64,000 nucleotides of DNA from contig CM031878.1 of assembly GCA_018697195.1 (NCBI GenBank), forward strand, positions 38,474,615-38,538,614, read 5' to 3'. The DNA comes from Certhia americana (Eukaryota > Chordata > Aves > Passeriformes > Certhiidae). The position numbers and the translations under genes were made by a program. The notes under the pieces are model-generated. The model made no database searches. It was not told the DNA's origin and saw nothing but the letters and a program-made list of their open reading frames with translations. This document shows, piece after piece, positions 1 through 9,564 of the stretch. The stretch's first letter is position 1. Each line of letters opens with the position of its first letter.

Positions 1-62
1 TGGACTGCTGTCACTGTACTGATGTGAAATCCCCTGTACGACTGTACTGATGTGAAATCCCA
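1..62. repeat. Two direct copies of a 21-bp unit at the window edge
   Basis: The 21-bp stretch at 13-33 (beginning ACTGTACTGATG) is repeated exactly at 41-61, a spacing of 28 bp. Because the window starts here, the array may continue to the left. No function is evident. Confidence 0.7.
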
Positions 63-1215
63 CTGAAAAAAATACGGTCAGCCTAGATTCTCAACCTGAA
101 TTCAGATCGATGAACACCTTCCTTGAAGGAGCAAATACGTAATTTAATGCGCTTGTTTTCATGTACCACACTTACCAAATTCAAGCAACTGCTTCATGAC
201 GAGTTGGTTAAGACGATCGTTTGCTGGGAGAGTGAGCTGGACAGGGTTCATGGTAACTGCATAGTTGACATCACTTTGATAGCAAAAAGATCATCTGTCA
301 TTGAGGTTTCCCCAACTGACCTTAAAATCATACTATCATCCTGTCCTATATAAATGGTTGCTGCTGCCAGAAACAATACATATTGAGTTATTTGAGCCAT
401 AGAGTTCTGTAGAGAAATACACCATTTACTTTTCTTCTGTGTAGATTAGGCTAAAGCTGAATTTTTTTGCTGGGTATTTAGGATTTTATGCCCTACCAGA
501 ATTAAAACTTTTAAAAAGAAAAGCTGGAATCTCTGGTATTTACATTCTTTCTCACTGCTCGGCCAAATTCAGAACAAACATCTTAGTTTTCTAAACATAC
601 CTGTTATCTTGAAGACACATAGTTAATATAAAGGACCAGATTTTGGCACAGAAACAAAAGGTACATTGGTGCCTTTTCTTGGATGTTGTTCTATTATATT
701 TTTGCTTGCTCTGTCCACAGATATTTCCCTGCTGCAAGAGATAGTGGCTGGTCACTTTACGGCGTCTTGCTTTTTATGAAAAGTTGTAAATACACCAAAA
801 TTCTGATAGTATGACATATGAGTCAAAGTAATTTTTTTTTGTTTGTTTGTTGCCTTTATCAAACAACTCGGGATCTTTTAGCTGAGAACTCAAACCTAAA
901 TACAGATTTTCTCGCTGCAATCCAACGGCTTCTTAGAGTGGCCAAAACAAGCGCGGCTCGGAGCCTGTGAGTCACGAAGAGAGGACGACACTTTTGTGAG
1001 AAATCCCGCATGTTGGCACTTGCCTATCAAGGAGGATTGCGACTCTTCCCCATTAATTTTTAACCCATTAGCCAGCATCACGATTAGATATTATGGCATC
1101 GAGAACAAATATCTGTAGGCAATATCGTATCTATTTATACATATAAATATATAGCATTATACATAACACACACGTGTGTGTGTATATACATATTTCCCCC
1201 AGTAAATGGATAATA
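63..1215. other. AT-rich non-coding stretch next to the CpG island
   Basis: No ORF with protein-like composition and no splice-flanked exon was found. It ends in an (AC/GT)n and TA-rich tract at about 1,125-1,195. If the CpG island to the right is the promoter of a minus-strand gene, this would be the start of its first intron. Confidence 0.4.
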
Positions 1216-1609
1216 CGCTACTGTTTTTCCACCCCACAACGTGTTTGAACGGACACACAACGGTTTAACGCGTTTTCCGTGTTGCTCTCCCTCCGGCCAG
1301 CAGGCACGCCCGCACGAGGCAATCGGTGCTGGTACGGCTCGGGGCTACCGGGAATAATGCCAGGATGAGTATCCGCGCGTGGGCGAGCGGGCGCAGCTCT
1401 CAACACTTCGCTGTGACACACCAGAGTCGGGACTGACGCCCACGCGCCGTACAGCATCAGCTGCCGAGCGCCCCGGGGTCCCGCCGGGAATCCGCGCCGA
1501 CTGGAGTTTTTCCTGCCCACCCGGAGCCGGCGCGCCGCCCACCGTCCGCGACGGACACCGGAACCGGGACACCGGGACACACCCCGCCCCCCTGGCAACA
1601 CCCCCTCAC

Positions 1610-1780
1610 TCGAGCCGCAATCCTCAGGCAGGTCTCCAGCCCGGCGTGGGGCGGCTGCCGCCGCCGTCTCCGCCTCTGCCCCCCCGCCGTGCCGCGGCGG
1701 CCTGTGCCCCGCGTCCTCTTCAGCGCAGGCGGCGTCGGTGGCGGCGCGGCGCCGCGCCTCGCCCGACTTTCCATCTTCAT
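1610..1780 (-). CDS. Candidate first coding exon of CDC14B (tentative)
   Basis: A minus-strand ATG at 1,780 opens an Arg-rich frame that begins MKMESRARRGAAPPP and reaches a plausible donor, CGA|GTGAGG, at 1,610/1,609. The human CDC14B N-terminus, as I remember it, also starts MK, is basic with an AAPP stretch, and acts in nucleolar targeting. The resemblance is short and low-complexity, and the 3' part of this exon does not match what I remember, so support comes mainly from synteny. CDC14B is a dual-specificity phosphatase of the mitotic-exit and DNA-damage-response type. The catalytic exons would lie outside the window to the left. The frame could equally be a chance product of GC-rich DNA. 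Confidence 0.3.
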
Positions 1781-2020
1781 GGCGGAGGTGCAGCAGCGCT
1801 ACGATTCCCCCTCATGAGCCGAGCGGGGAGGCCGGGCGGACGAGGGAGAGGAAGGACCCCACGGCGTGCGAGGGCGGCGGCGGCGGCTACGGGTCCCCGC
1901 GGACACCGCCCTCCCGCCGCACCTTCGCCCCCGGCCGGCGGAAGCGCCCGTCCGGCGCCCCCAACGGCCGCACCTGATTTGTGCGCGCGGTGTGGCGTCA
2001 CCGCGCGGAGCGGCGGGGGG

Positions 2021-2028
2021 TGACGTCA
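2021..2028. promoter_or_regulatory. Perfect CRE (TGACGTCA)
   Basis: The palindromic CREB/ATF site TGACGTCA lies in the CpG island, about 240 bp upstream of the candidate minus-strand start codon. A variant site, TGGCGTCA, lies about 28 bp away at 1,993. CpG-containing CREs in CpG islands are commonly functional in vertebrates. Use here is inferred. Confidence 0.6.
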
Positions 2029-2125
2029 TGCGGCCGCGGTAACAGGTGGGCCGGGCCACGCGCCCCCCCGCCCCCCCCCCGGGGCGCCGCCTGTGCTGGG
2101 CCTCGCCCAGCCCGCGCTGCTTTAC

Positions 2126-2485
2126 GGCTCCGCTGCTTCCCGGGAAAGAGCTCCGCTGCCTTCTCCCGGGGCACGGCTCCGCTGCTTCCCGGGAAAGAGC
2201 TCCGCTGCCTTCTCCCGGGGCACGGCTCCGCTGCTTCCCGGGAAAGAGCTCCGCTGCCTTCTCCCGGGGCACGGCTCCGCTGCTTCCCGGGAAAGAGCTC
2301 CGCTGCCTTCTCCCGGGGCACGGCTCCGCTGCTTCCCGGGAAAGAGCTCCGCTGCCTTCTCCCGGGGCACGGCTCCGCTGCTTCCCGGGAAAGAGCTCCG
2401 CTGCCTCCCCACGGGGCTCGGCTCCGCTGCCTCCCGGGGTAGGGCGCGCTTGCCCTGCCTTCTCCTGGGGCTTCGCTGCCCTCCA
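2126..2485. repeat. GC-rich minisatellite with 49-bp unit
   Basis: Five identical 49-bp units start at 2,126, 2,175, 2,224, 2,273 and 2,322. A diverged sixth is at 2,371-2,419, a partial seventh starts at 2,420, and a decayed tail runs to about 2,485. Each unit is itself an imperfect dimer of about 24-25 bp, with GCTCCGCTGC followed by CCCGGG in each half, so it carries two SmaI-type CCCGGG palindromes. The period is not a multiple of three and stops are rare, so several frames stay open and give long artificial ORFs on both strands. Perfect identity suggests recent expansion or homogenisation; copy number may be collapsed in the assembly. Confidence 0.95.
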
Positions 2486-2489
2486 GGTG

Positions 2490-5100
2490 CCCCTTCTGAC
2501 AAGTACCGAAAGAGAGGCCGAAGGACTTGGTACTTTGTAGGGCAGCTGAAAACAGTCCAGTGCATACAAGCTCCTGGTCTGAACGTTAAATCTGTTTTAT
2601 CTGAAAAGTTTAAATGACTGGGTTTGAATCTGCCTCTTAGATACAGTGTTACTTTTAAAACACCCTGTTATTTTAAATAGCCGTAGCACTAAACCGAGCT
2701 GTAGATCAAACAACTTCTGAAAACTACTCCCTTTTCACTTCCGTCTAATTGGCCATGACTAAAGCCCTTGAGGAAGTATTCTACCGTCTGCTGAGTGTGC
2801 GTATTTATGGACAAAAACCTGATGGAAACCTACTAGTTGTGACTTTTCACTGCATGACTTTTTAAAAATATCCTTTCTAAGTAACACCAGAGACCTAAAA
2901 TTCTCCTGACACGTCAGAAACAAATTCTCCCAAGGATGAATATTGCCTTCATTATGAGTGTGGGAGACATTGTCTCACAGGGGTCTAGCAAACTCTCTCA
3001 ATCTATGGCCAGATGCAAAAGGCAGGGACGATGTCCTGATAGGACACATCAGCTCTTGTGCGGAATCCTCCTCTCTCTTCCTGCCTCCTTTTGTTGGCTG
3101 CAGTTTGTCTTTCTGAAGAAGTGATGTTGCTAGGATAACCCAGAGGTTGTGGTATGGTTCCTGTCAGTATTGAAATAGTGAGGATGGACGACTTCAAGCT
3201 AAAGAGCTGTAAAACAACAGTTTAATTAATTCCAATCTCTTTTAGTAGTCCATAGTGCTTTTAACTGTAGTTTTGTTAAATGTGCTTATTAGGACCAACA
3301 GAACTATTACCACTGTACATTGTTTTAATTCTACTAAAAGCAAAAGAAGCAGGAAGGCAGCTAGAACATTTCCTTTAAAATCAGAAACACCCAAGAACAA
3401 CTGCAAAACAAAAGTGGAACAAGAATTAGTGTCCTCAGCTGTGATTATCAGGTGAATGAAACAGAGTGAAAGCACTACAAATAAACTGAGTAGTCATCAT
3501 TCACTCTCTTTAAAAATAATTTTTCTTTGTTTATTGTCCTTTTTTTACAAACATATGACTGTTTTTCCAGCTCTTAGCTGTTTAAGTAACATGAGGCAGA
3601 GAGGCAGATACATTCCAGAGTTCCTGGCATGCTGAAAAATATTGTTGAGCTGAAGGAGTGCCTGAGGGAGGAGGCAGCTCCTTATTTGAGACTTTCGGGG
3701 CAGTGGTTCATGAAAAGCAGACTTCACTCCCCTGTGAGCCTGAGCTGCCTGTCCCAGTCTGTTATGCCAAGTTTGAGGAAGCTTCTAGCCAGCCCTGAAA
3801 TCACAGGGGTTCAGAGTCTGCATGTGACTACCTTTAGCCCTGTGCTAAAGTGCTGTTTAGTCAAAGCAGGGAACTGACAACAGTATTCTTCCATTAATAA
3901 TATCCTTCTTCTAAACATGTAGTATCAAAATAGAGGTGTGATGAATAATTTGCTAAGGCATAGTATCTTTAATAGAATTACATTGTTCAGTCTTGTTATG
4001 TTTATTAAACAAACCTTTCGTTTTTCATCAAGGAACAGTGCACTTAATTTCACATGCTCTTGATGGTGTAAAGCTTTCCAGACCTTGCTCTGGACCTGCC
4101 AGTGACCTTAATGGATGCAGGAACAAACATCTTCACAAAATGCCATTTCACAATTGCATTAAAGCTTAAAAGGGGAGAAAATCTGCAGATGAGACATGTA
4201 TGTATGGTAGCATTTTACAGTGAAGGTCAAAGATCAGAGACTGCAGAGAAGGATACACTCCTCCATAAATCTTGGACTTTTTTTTTTTCCAAATTGATAA
4301 AAAGAAGTGTCTCCTGGATGAAAGAGGGCATGTCTACTTTAATGAAAGCAATAGATGTTGAACATAAACATTTGTAGATAAATGGATAATATGAAATATG
4401 CCAGAACTGCAAACCAGAATGCTGTTATGCTTATTTCAATTGTGTAAGACAGAAATAACTAAGAACAATTTATTCAGAGACCTCTTGCTCTGAGAGAAAA
4501 TACATACATACAAAAGAACATCCTGCTGCAAATCTTCATAGGAATACAACTTTGTACTCCTGTGGAGATATAATTTGGCTATAATTTGGCTTACTCTAAA
4601 ATTGATAATCTGATCAGATACAAATTTAAGAGACACCTCTCTCTGGTCTTACAGACCCATGTTTTCGTATCCACAAAAGAACTGCAGACAATACAGGATG
4701 AGGTACTTAAAATATTTATTTGAAATTGTGAAATGTATTTCATAACTTCTGTCAGTGCCAGATGGAAAAGTAGTCATAAGCTCAAGTCCAGGTGTTCAAA
4801 ATTGTGGCTTTTCAAGATGAATTTCAATACAAAATTGTGGTGGCTCTAAAACAGTGCTGAGAAATCTTGGATTGCAAGCCAGTGCTGATCTGCTGAAGGC
4901 AAGAATCCCAAGTTCTTCCTGAACAAAATCTGATTTCTTACTTTAGTGCACCTTGAACAATGATTTTAGAAATATATTAACAAGATAAGCTCCAGGTTTT
5001 TTGCAGTCAGTCTCAGTTGTGTTTTAGTTTTTATTATCTTGTTCTCAATGTAAATGTATCTCAATGGAAATAGCTCTTTTGTATCCATTTCTAGTGTCAG
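2490..5100. other. Intergenic stretch and possible PRXL2C 3' UTR
   Basis: AT-rich sequence between the minisatellite and the PRXL2C stop codon. No supported exon was found; the short ORFs have no protein-like character. The right part probably contains the PRXL2C 3' UTR, because minus-strand AATAAA motifs occur at 5,105-5,110, 4,715-4,720 and 4,469-4,474. Which one is used cannot be decided from sequence. Confidence 0.45.
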
Positions 5101-5104
5101 GTAG

Positions 5105-5110
5105 TTTATT
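5105..5110 (-). other. Candidate poly(A) signal of PRXL2C
   Basis: The first AATAAA on the minus strand downstream of the PRXL2C stop codon, about 130 bp away. Others are at 4,715-4,720 and 4,469-4,474, so the 3' UTR could be about 0.15 to 0.8 kb. Confidence 0.4.
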
Positions 5111-5241
5111 CTATGCTCTGATTTTCTATGTAAGGTTTCAGATGTCCCACAAAGACACAACAGAACCAATGCTTGTTGGAATTCACTGGAGAATTCTTCA
5201 TGTACAGCACAAATTTTGAAAAAGCATATATTACATCAGAG

Positions 5242-5369
5242 TCATATGTCAATAATCTGAGGTTTGTTTGAGAAATTCACGGTTTTAACTCCTGCCAGCT
5301 GCAAAACTGTATTAATGGGAACATGATCCAGCCTGTTTTTATCAAGGTGCAAAAAATGAACTTCATTGC
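5242..5369 (-). CDS. PRXL2C: PRXL2C exon 6, terminal coding exon with stop
   Basis: Completes Gly182 and codes residues 183-223, from NEVHFLHLDKNRLDHVPINT to PQIID-I and TGA at 5,244-5,242. The acceptor is CATTCCAG. The NRLDH-PIN-VLQL-GV pattern matches the C-terminal family region. Confidence 0.95.
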
Positions 5370-8300
5370 CTGGAATGAGAATAACATGTAAATTACTTAA
5401 TAACATATTTATTTATTCAAAGATGTAAGTGAATTGAAGCAGCATTCTGACTACCTACCAGTTATCATACAAATGTGTACTAGTTCTCTAGACTGCACAA
5501 TATACTGTATTTTAAACAGTGGCAAAAGGTTTTTAATTATGTTAAAGAAGCAAGGAACACTGAGGCACCTAAGTAGTTTATATCTGCTGTAGCATGACGT
5601 TTCCTAATAATGTGATGATTGTCATGTTGCAATTCCCCCTTCATGATCTCCCCCTCTACTAAAACCACATTAAATGCCTCAAATCAAATGTGAAATCGGA
5701 ATGTAGGTAATACCACGAAGAAAACCCTCCAAACTTTGAGGCAGTTGTTCCATCAGCACTCCAATCAATTTCTGCAGGACTATGATCAGCTTTATACCAC
5801 CTCTGTGGGAGATGGGACTACACAATGACACTTTGCAATTTCTTCATGTGACAGAAATGAAACGACATTTCAACACAAGGCTGTCTCCTTGGGACCCACA
5901 GGGACAGCAGGCGAAGTGGCAGCAAACAGCTGAAGGAGACAGATTTAACTTTCATACCAAACAAAGCACCTCACCTGGGCCTATAATCAAAGCTCCTCCC
6001 TGCTGAGCAGGGTCGCCTTGAAAATCAAAAGCTGGGCCATTCATTGCTCTCCATATACTCCTAATGCTTCCCAGAAGTGTGTTTGATTTCACATGAGGGC
6101 TCCGAACTAAACAAAACCACAAAACACTTGTTACCTAGAAATATGAAAGTATATAAGAACAACAACAACGAACAGCTGCTATGAATAACCATTCATAGAG
6201 ATTAATAACCATAATAACCATAGAGATTCCTGACTGCCAGTGTTTTCACAAAATATAGCCTACAAGAAACAGTCTGGTGGGCAACTCACTTTCTCTTTAC
6301 ATGCAATCATACTGTTTTATCAGACCATTTTTGTTTTGTTTGTGGAAGTTTAAATAAGGTGAGAAAATTATTCTTACCTGATACTTTATTACCTTCACCT
6401 CTTTTCATGCCAAGTATTTTATAAAGTTCCCTTTGTGGATCTACATAGATTTCATGTGTATACCCAGTTAAACTGCAAAAGGGCTGCAAAATACATTCAA
6501 AAATATACATAATATATACGAAGGGCATACACACAGACAGACACAGGAAAAGAAAGTAATACTTGTAAGGTTAAGGCAGGAACTAGTTAAGGTCTGCTGA
6601 CAACAGCAAAAATACTGACACCCTGCCAGGTCCACACTCCCCCCGCTTATTTGAAAACTGTGTATTTGTTAGTTATGTTAAAGTCAGAAACTTTTAGCCT
6701 CAAGGCTTCTATTAAAAAAAAAGCTTTCAGTGAAATCAAGAAAAGATGTTTCCTTAGCAACCCCTGGTGGTTTTTAAACTGAAGTTTTAATTATTTGCTT
6801 TAGTCATGTATTACTATTAGAACTGCCTCATGAATACTATCCTGTTTTATTGCTGCTGCAAAAGGCCACCTTTTCTTGCAAATTAAATCCTTCAATACAG
6901 ATCAATAAGACATAATAGAGGATACATGGTATTTAATGACCACTTTATTTACCTTGATGTGATGATATGATGACTGTCCAATAACTATAAGCCTCACATT
7001 TGATTCCTAGAACAGAACATGAGTATTGAAGCTGTAAAGAGGAACTCGGTGCTCCTACATGACTTCAAAGCATTAACAGAATCTGGTGTCCTGAGTTAGT
7101 GATCACAGTGCACTGACTTAAAATTATTTGACATTAAGGTAACTTACATGTTTAAAGACTTTTGTATATCATCCCCAACTAGCAGCTACATTAATTGATT
7201 AGTAAAAAATTACTTTTTAGATAACTTTTAAATTACAATTGTGTAAACTTTGAGTTTCCTGTAGCATTCGTAGGATTGTCTTTTCAATTGATTGCAACAT
7301 GCTATGATTTTGGAAACTCAAAATTTTCACTCTACATCTAAGGAAGCAGCATACAAATGATGGTGCCCAAACATCTGTGATTTACGTATATGGACCCATT
7401 GATAGATTAAACTTGCATTCACATGCACTGCTGTCTTTTGCAGGTGCAGCCTTAGGCCTGAAAACAGAGCCCAAACCTGAAGTTCATTTAGATATCAGTA
7501 AAAACAGTTAATAAATATAAGGTAGTTTTATTAAATAGTTGCCTTTCCCCCACAGAATTTCCCATATAAAATCATTTTGTTATGAAAAGAAGCCCTCCTA
7601 AACCCAGAATACTTGCACTAAGGAAAGTGTGGACATTTTTGACTCTATATACATTTATTTGAGGATCCAAATTAGTGAAATGTCCTTTTGAGTAACACTA
7701 ATCAAACAGCTTAGAAATATCTGTCCTGAGAAGGGAAGTTGACAGAGAAATTGCCCCTTTTTGTGCTCAGATTCCTAGTCCATCTCAAATGGACTTAGAT
7801 GGAGTTGCTGTTAGCAATGACCTGAGTCTCTGTCATTGGCTATGCTGCTGTTGGACCTAAAGTATTACAGAACTTCAGTCAGCAGTCTAGAAGAGACAGA
7901 TTGACCTTCCACATTTAGCAGGAGATCATTGTCTTCTCTGGTGTCTCCTACCACCCAAAAAAATACATGTCAATAGCAATCCCTGCCCACTCTGCTTCTC
8001 TTTTCTGTCCCTGTCATTCCTGTTTGTGCCGCTGCCCTGGAGAGCAGGACACGCTACTAATGCAGCTTACAAATCACCATAGAGAAAGATGCTATTTTTA
8101 ATCCAGATCAATTTTCTGATCTTGTTCCTTGCACAACCATCAGTCGGCCCTACTAGCATAATGGAAAGGGCAGTAGTCAGCAGTCAGCAGAAGACAGCTG
8201 TCCAGGGCACTGCTAATACTGAAAGAAATGCCTGTCAGATGCTGTATAACTGTTCTGAACACAACAGTAGAAAGAGCACCAAGCTAACAGGGCAGGGAAA

Positions 8301-9248
8301 AATAATGCTGTTGCAATAGAGCGTGTAGTGCCATAAATCCTTTCCTGTGTCTCCTAGGCATATTCATTATTGCTATTGTAGCAAACAATGAAAGCACTTC
8401 TCCTGAGCCTATTTTTTTTTTTTTTTTTTTTTTTCCTGTTCCTAGAAGCCTTTCATAAGCCTGTAGCTGGACACAACGCATCTGCTTGATTGCAGCCACA
8501 AGCACATTAAGGGCAGAGCACTTACTTGTAAAAATGCCTTGGGGACTTTTGCCAGATCTTCTACGTACTCCTTACAAGTATAACACAAAAAATTCTGCAA
8601 CATACCCAATTGAATGTGTCAGAAATAGATATAATTGCATAGCTATGAAGCAACAGACTTTGGGCACACACAACTTTGGAGGTGATCAGGAACAAGGAAT
8701 GGGAAAGATTCCAGCCAGCAAATTTGGATTAGGACACTGGTTTAATCCAAGCCTGAGCAAGGACACTGGGCCTGCAGCCTTGCAAATATTTTTATCTCTA
8801 GATATTTTAGGAATGTGATAGCTGGCTCGACAGCTAGGAAATCAAGGAACACGATACTTGTTTCCCTAAACACCGGGCTGAAGAAGTATTTCCGTTCTGG
8901 CAAGTAGTGTTTCACTTCAGCAAAGAACGGGGGGTTTCAGGAGCAGTACTGCTCTCCTTTGTGCTTCCCCTCCGCTCCAGCCCAGCCCATGCTAAGCCCC
9001 CGCACCCCCGCCCTCCCAGAGCCCCGCCGGGAGCCGGGCTGGGCCCCGCGACGGCCCCTCCTCACCCGCACAAACAGCACGATCGCTCTCTGCTCCGCGT
9101 ACAGGGCCTGGAAGGGGACACTCCTCCCGTCTGCGTCCAGCACCAGGCAGCGGGCGGCCTCCCGCAGCTGCTCCTGCTCCGGCCGCCGCCCGCAGCTCCG
9201 CGCCCGCCCGACCTGCTGCGTGACCGGGGGCGCCGGCGGCCCGGCCAT
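5242..9248 (-). CDS. PRXL2C: PRXL2C (AAED1), peroxiredoxin-like 2 family protein, complete six-exon gene
   Basis: Coding exons, in order: 9,066-9,248; 8,526-8,594; 6,953-7,006; 6,378-6,483; 5,975-6,106; 5,242-5,369. Every intron is GT-AG and phases match (0,0,0,1,1), giving 223 residues plus TGA; from memory the human protein is about 226. The protein has a thioredoxin-like fold of the AhpC/TSA type. Visible landmarks are a CxxC (C65-C68) in FLCYTCKEYVEDLAK, GQSSYHHI at 94-101, GYTHEIYVDP in exon 4, DFQGDPAQQGG at 165-175 and NRLDH in the last exon, all lining up with the remembered human sequence. In human cells the family member has been linked to ERK/AKT signalling and glycolysis; enzymatic activity is not well established. 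The start was chosen because MAG...PVTQQV matches the human N-terminus. An in-frame upstream ATG lies at 9,374. Confidence 0.95.
5975..6106 (-). CDS. PRXL2C: PRXL2C exon 5
   Basis: Completes codon 138 (Val) and codes residues 139-181 plus one base. It begins RSPHVKSN, contains SIWRAMNGPAFDFQGDPAQQ and ends in the strand ALIIGP before donor CCAG|GTGAGG. The acceptor is TTGTTTAG. Confidence 0.95.
6378..6483 (-). CDS. PRXL2C: PRXL2C exon 4
   Basis: Codes residues 103-137 and the first base of codon 138. It starts PFCSLTGYTHEIYVDP after acceptor TTTTGCAG and ends at TCAG|GTAAGA. GMKRGEG and the Y-x-H-E-I-Y-V-D-P run match the family; this exon gave the first clue to the gene. Confidence 0.95.
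6953..7006 (-). CDS. PRXL2C: PRXL2C exon 3 (54 bp)
   Basis: A short exon of 18 codons, ESNVRLIVIGQSSYHHIK, with acceptor TTCTAG and donor AAG|GTAAAT. It is too small for ordinary ORF detection and was found by homology. The core strand LIVIG and the following QSSYHH are the conserved parts. Confidence 0.93.
8412..8434. repeat. Poly(T) run, 23 nt, in PRXL2C intron 2
   Basis: An uninterrupted run of T on the plus strand (A on the transcript) about 90 bp past exon 2. It is a simple homopolymer, likely length-polymorphic. Confidence 0.9.
8526..8594 (-). CDS. PRXL2C: PRXL2C exon 2, CxxC exon
   Basis: Codes residues 62-84 (NFLCYTCKEYVEDLAKVPK and onward), preceded by acceptor TTGCAG and followed by donor CAA|GTAAGT. 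It holds the redox-type CxxC motif C65-Y-T-C68. The residue before FLCY is Asn here, where I remember His in human. An antisense ORF covers it but is only a shadow. Confidence 0.93.
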
Positions 9249-9560
9249 GGGAGCGCGGAGAGGAAAGGCGGAGCTGGAGCGGAAAGGCGCGGGGCGTTGT
9301 GCGACGGCGAGGAAGGGACGGGGCCGGGACGGAGCGGTTCGTCCCCGCCCGTGGAAGCGACCTCCGGCAGCCACGGCGTGGCCCGGGAGGAGCTAGGGGG
9401 TTCGGACGGAGAGAGCGAGCAACCTGAGGCCGAAACCGCTGCGCGTCCGTCAGCCAGAGCCGGGGTGCTGTTTGTACCCGGGAAACATAGGAGAGTCACC
9501 CGGAGCTTCCCAGGAATAGTGTGCAAGCCGGAGCAGTGACATGGTCGTGCGGCTGCGAGG
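8935..9560 (-). promoter_or_regulatory. CpG island promoter and 5' end of PRXL2C
   Basis: GC-rich, CpG-dense sequence of about 0.6 kb enclosing the whole first coding exon of PRXL2C and roughly 300 bp upstream, with abrupt AT-rich flanks. No TATA box stands out, as usual for housekeeping CpG-island promoters. Long overlapping ORFs on both strands here are composition artefacts except the exon 1 frame. The exact start site cannot be set from sequence. Confidence 0.85.
9066..9248 (-). CDS. PRXL2C: PRXL2C exon 1 (coding part)
   Basis: Codes residues 1-61, ending in the beta strand AIVLFVR directly before donor CGG|GTGAGG. It contains LVLDADGRSVPFQALY, equivalent to the first strand and loop of the thioredoxin-like fold. 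It lies wholly in the CpG island. The frame stays open for 42 codons upstream, to an ATG at 9,374. Confidence 0.93.
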
Positions 9561-9564
9561 TCGG

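Larger units (their letters stand above)
1220..2110. promoter_or_regulatory. CpG island, probable gene promoter
   Basis: About 0.9 kb of very GC-rich, CpG-dense sequence lies abruptly inside AT-rich flanks, typical of a vertebrate CpG-island promoter. It has GC-box-like stretches (for example near 1,582 and 1,650), a perfect CRE at 2,021-2,028 and a CRE-like TGGCGTCA at about 1,993. The gene to the right, PRXL2C, is on the minus strand and ends facing this island, so a minus-strand gene leaving the window on the left is the simplest reading. From memory, CDC14B lies downstream of PRXL2C in the same orientation in human, making it the leading candidate. A plus-strand non-coding transcript is also possible. 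ORFs across the island lack stops mainly because of GC content. Confidence 0.75.

Noticed and set aside
1779..1817. Plus-strand MAEVQQRYDSPS start-like peptide in the CpG island
   Set aside because: It ends at TGA after 12 codons, no good donor precedes the stop, and no plus-strand downstream exon fits before PRXL2C.
1799..2569. 256-codon minus-strand ORF and similar plus-strand ORFs through the minisatellite
   Set aside because: They translate the 49-bp repeat in shifting frames; the period is not a multiple of three and the text has no protein family character.
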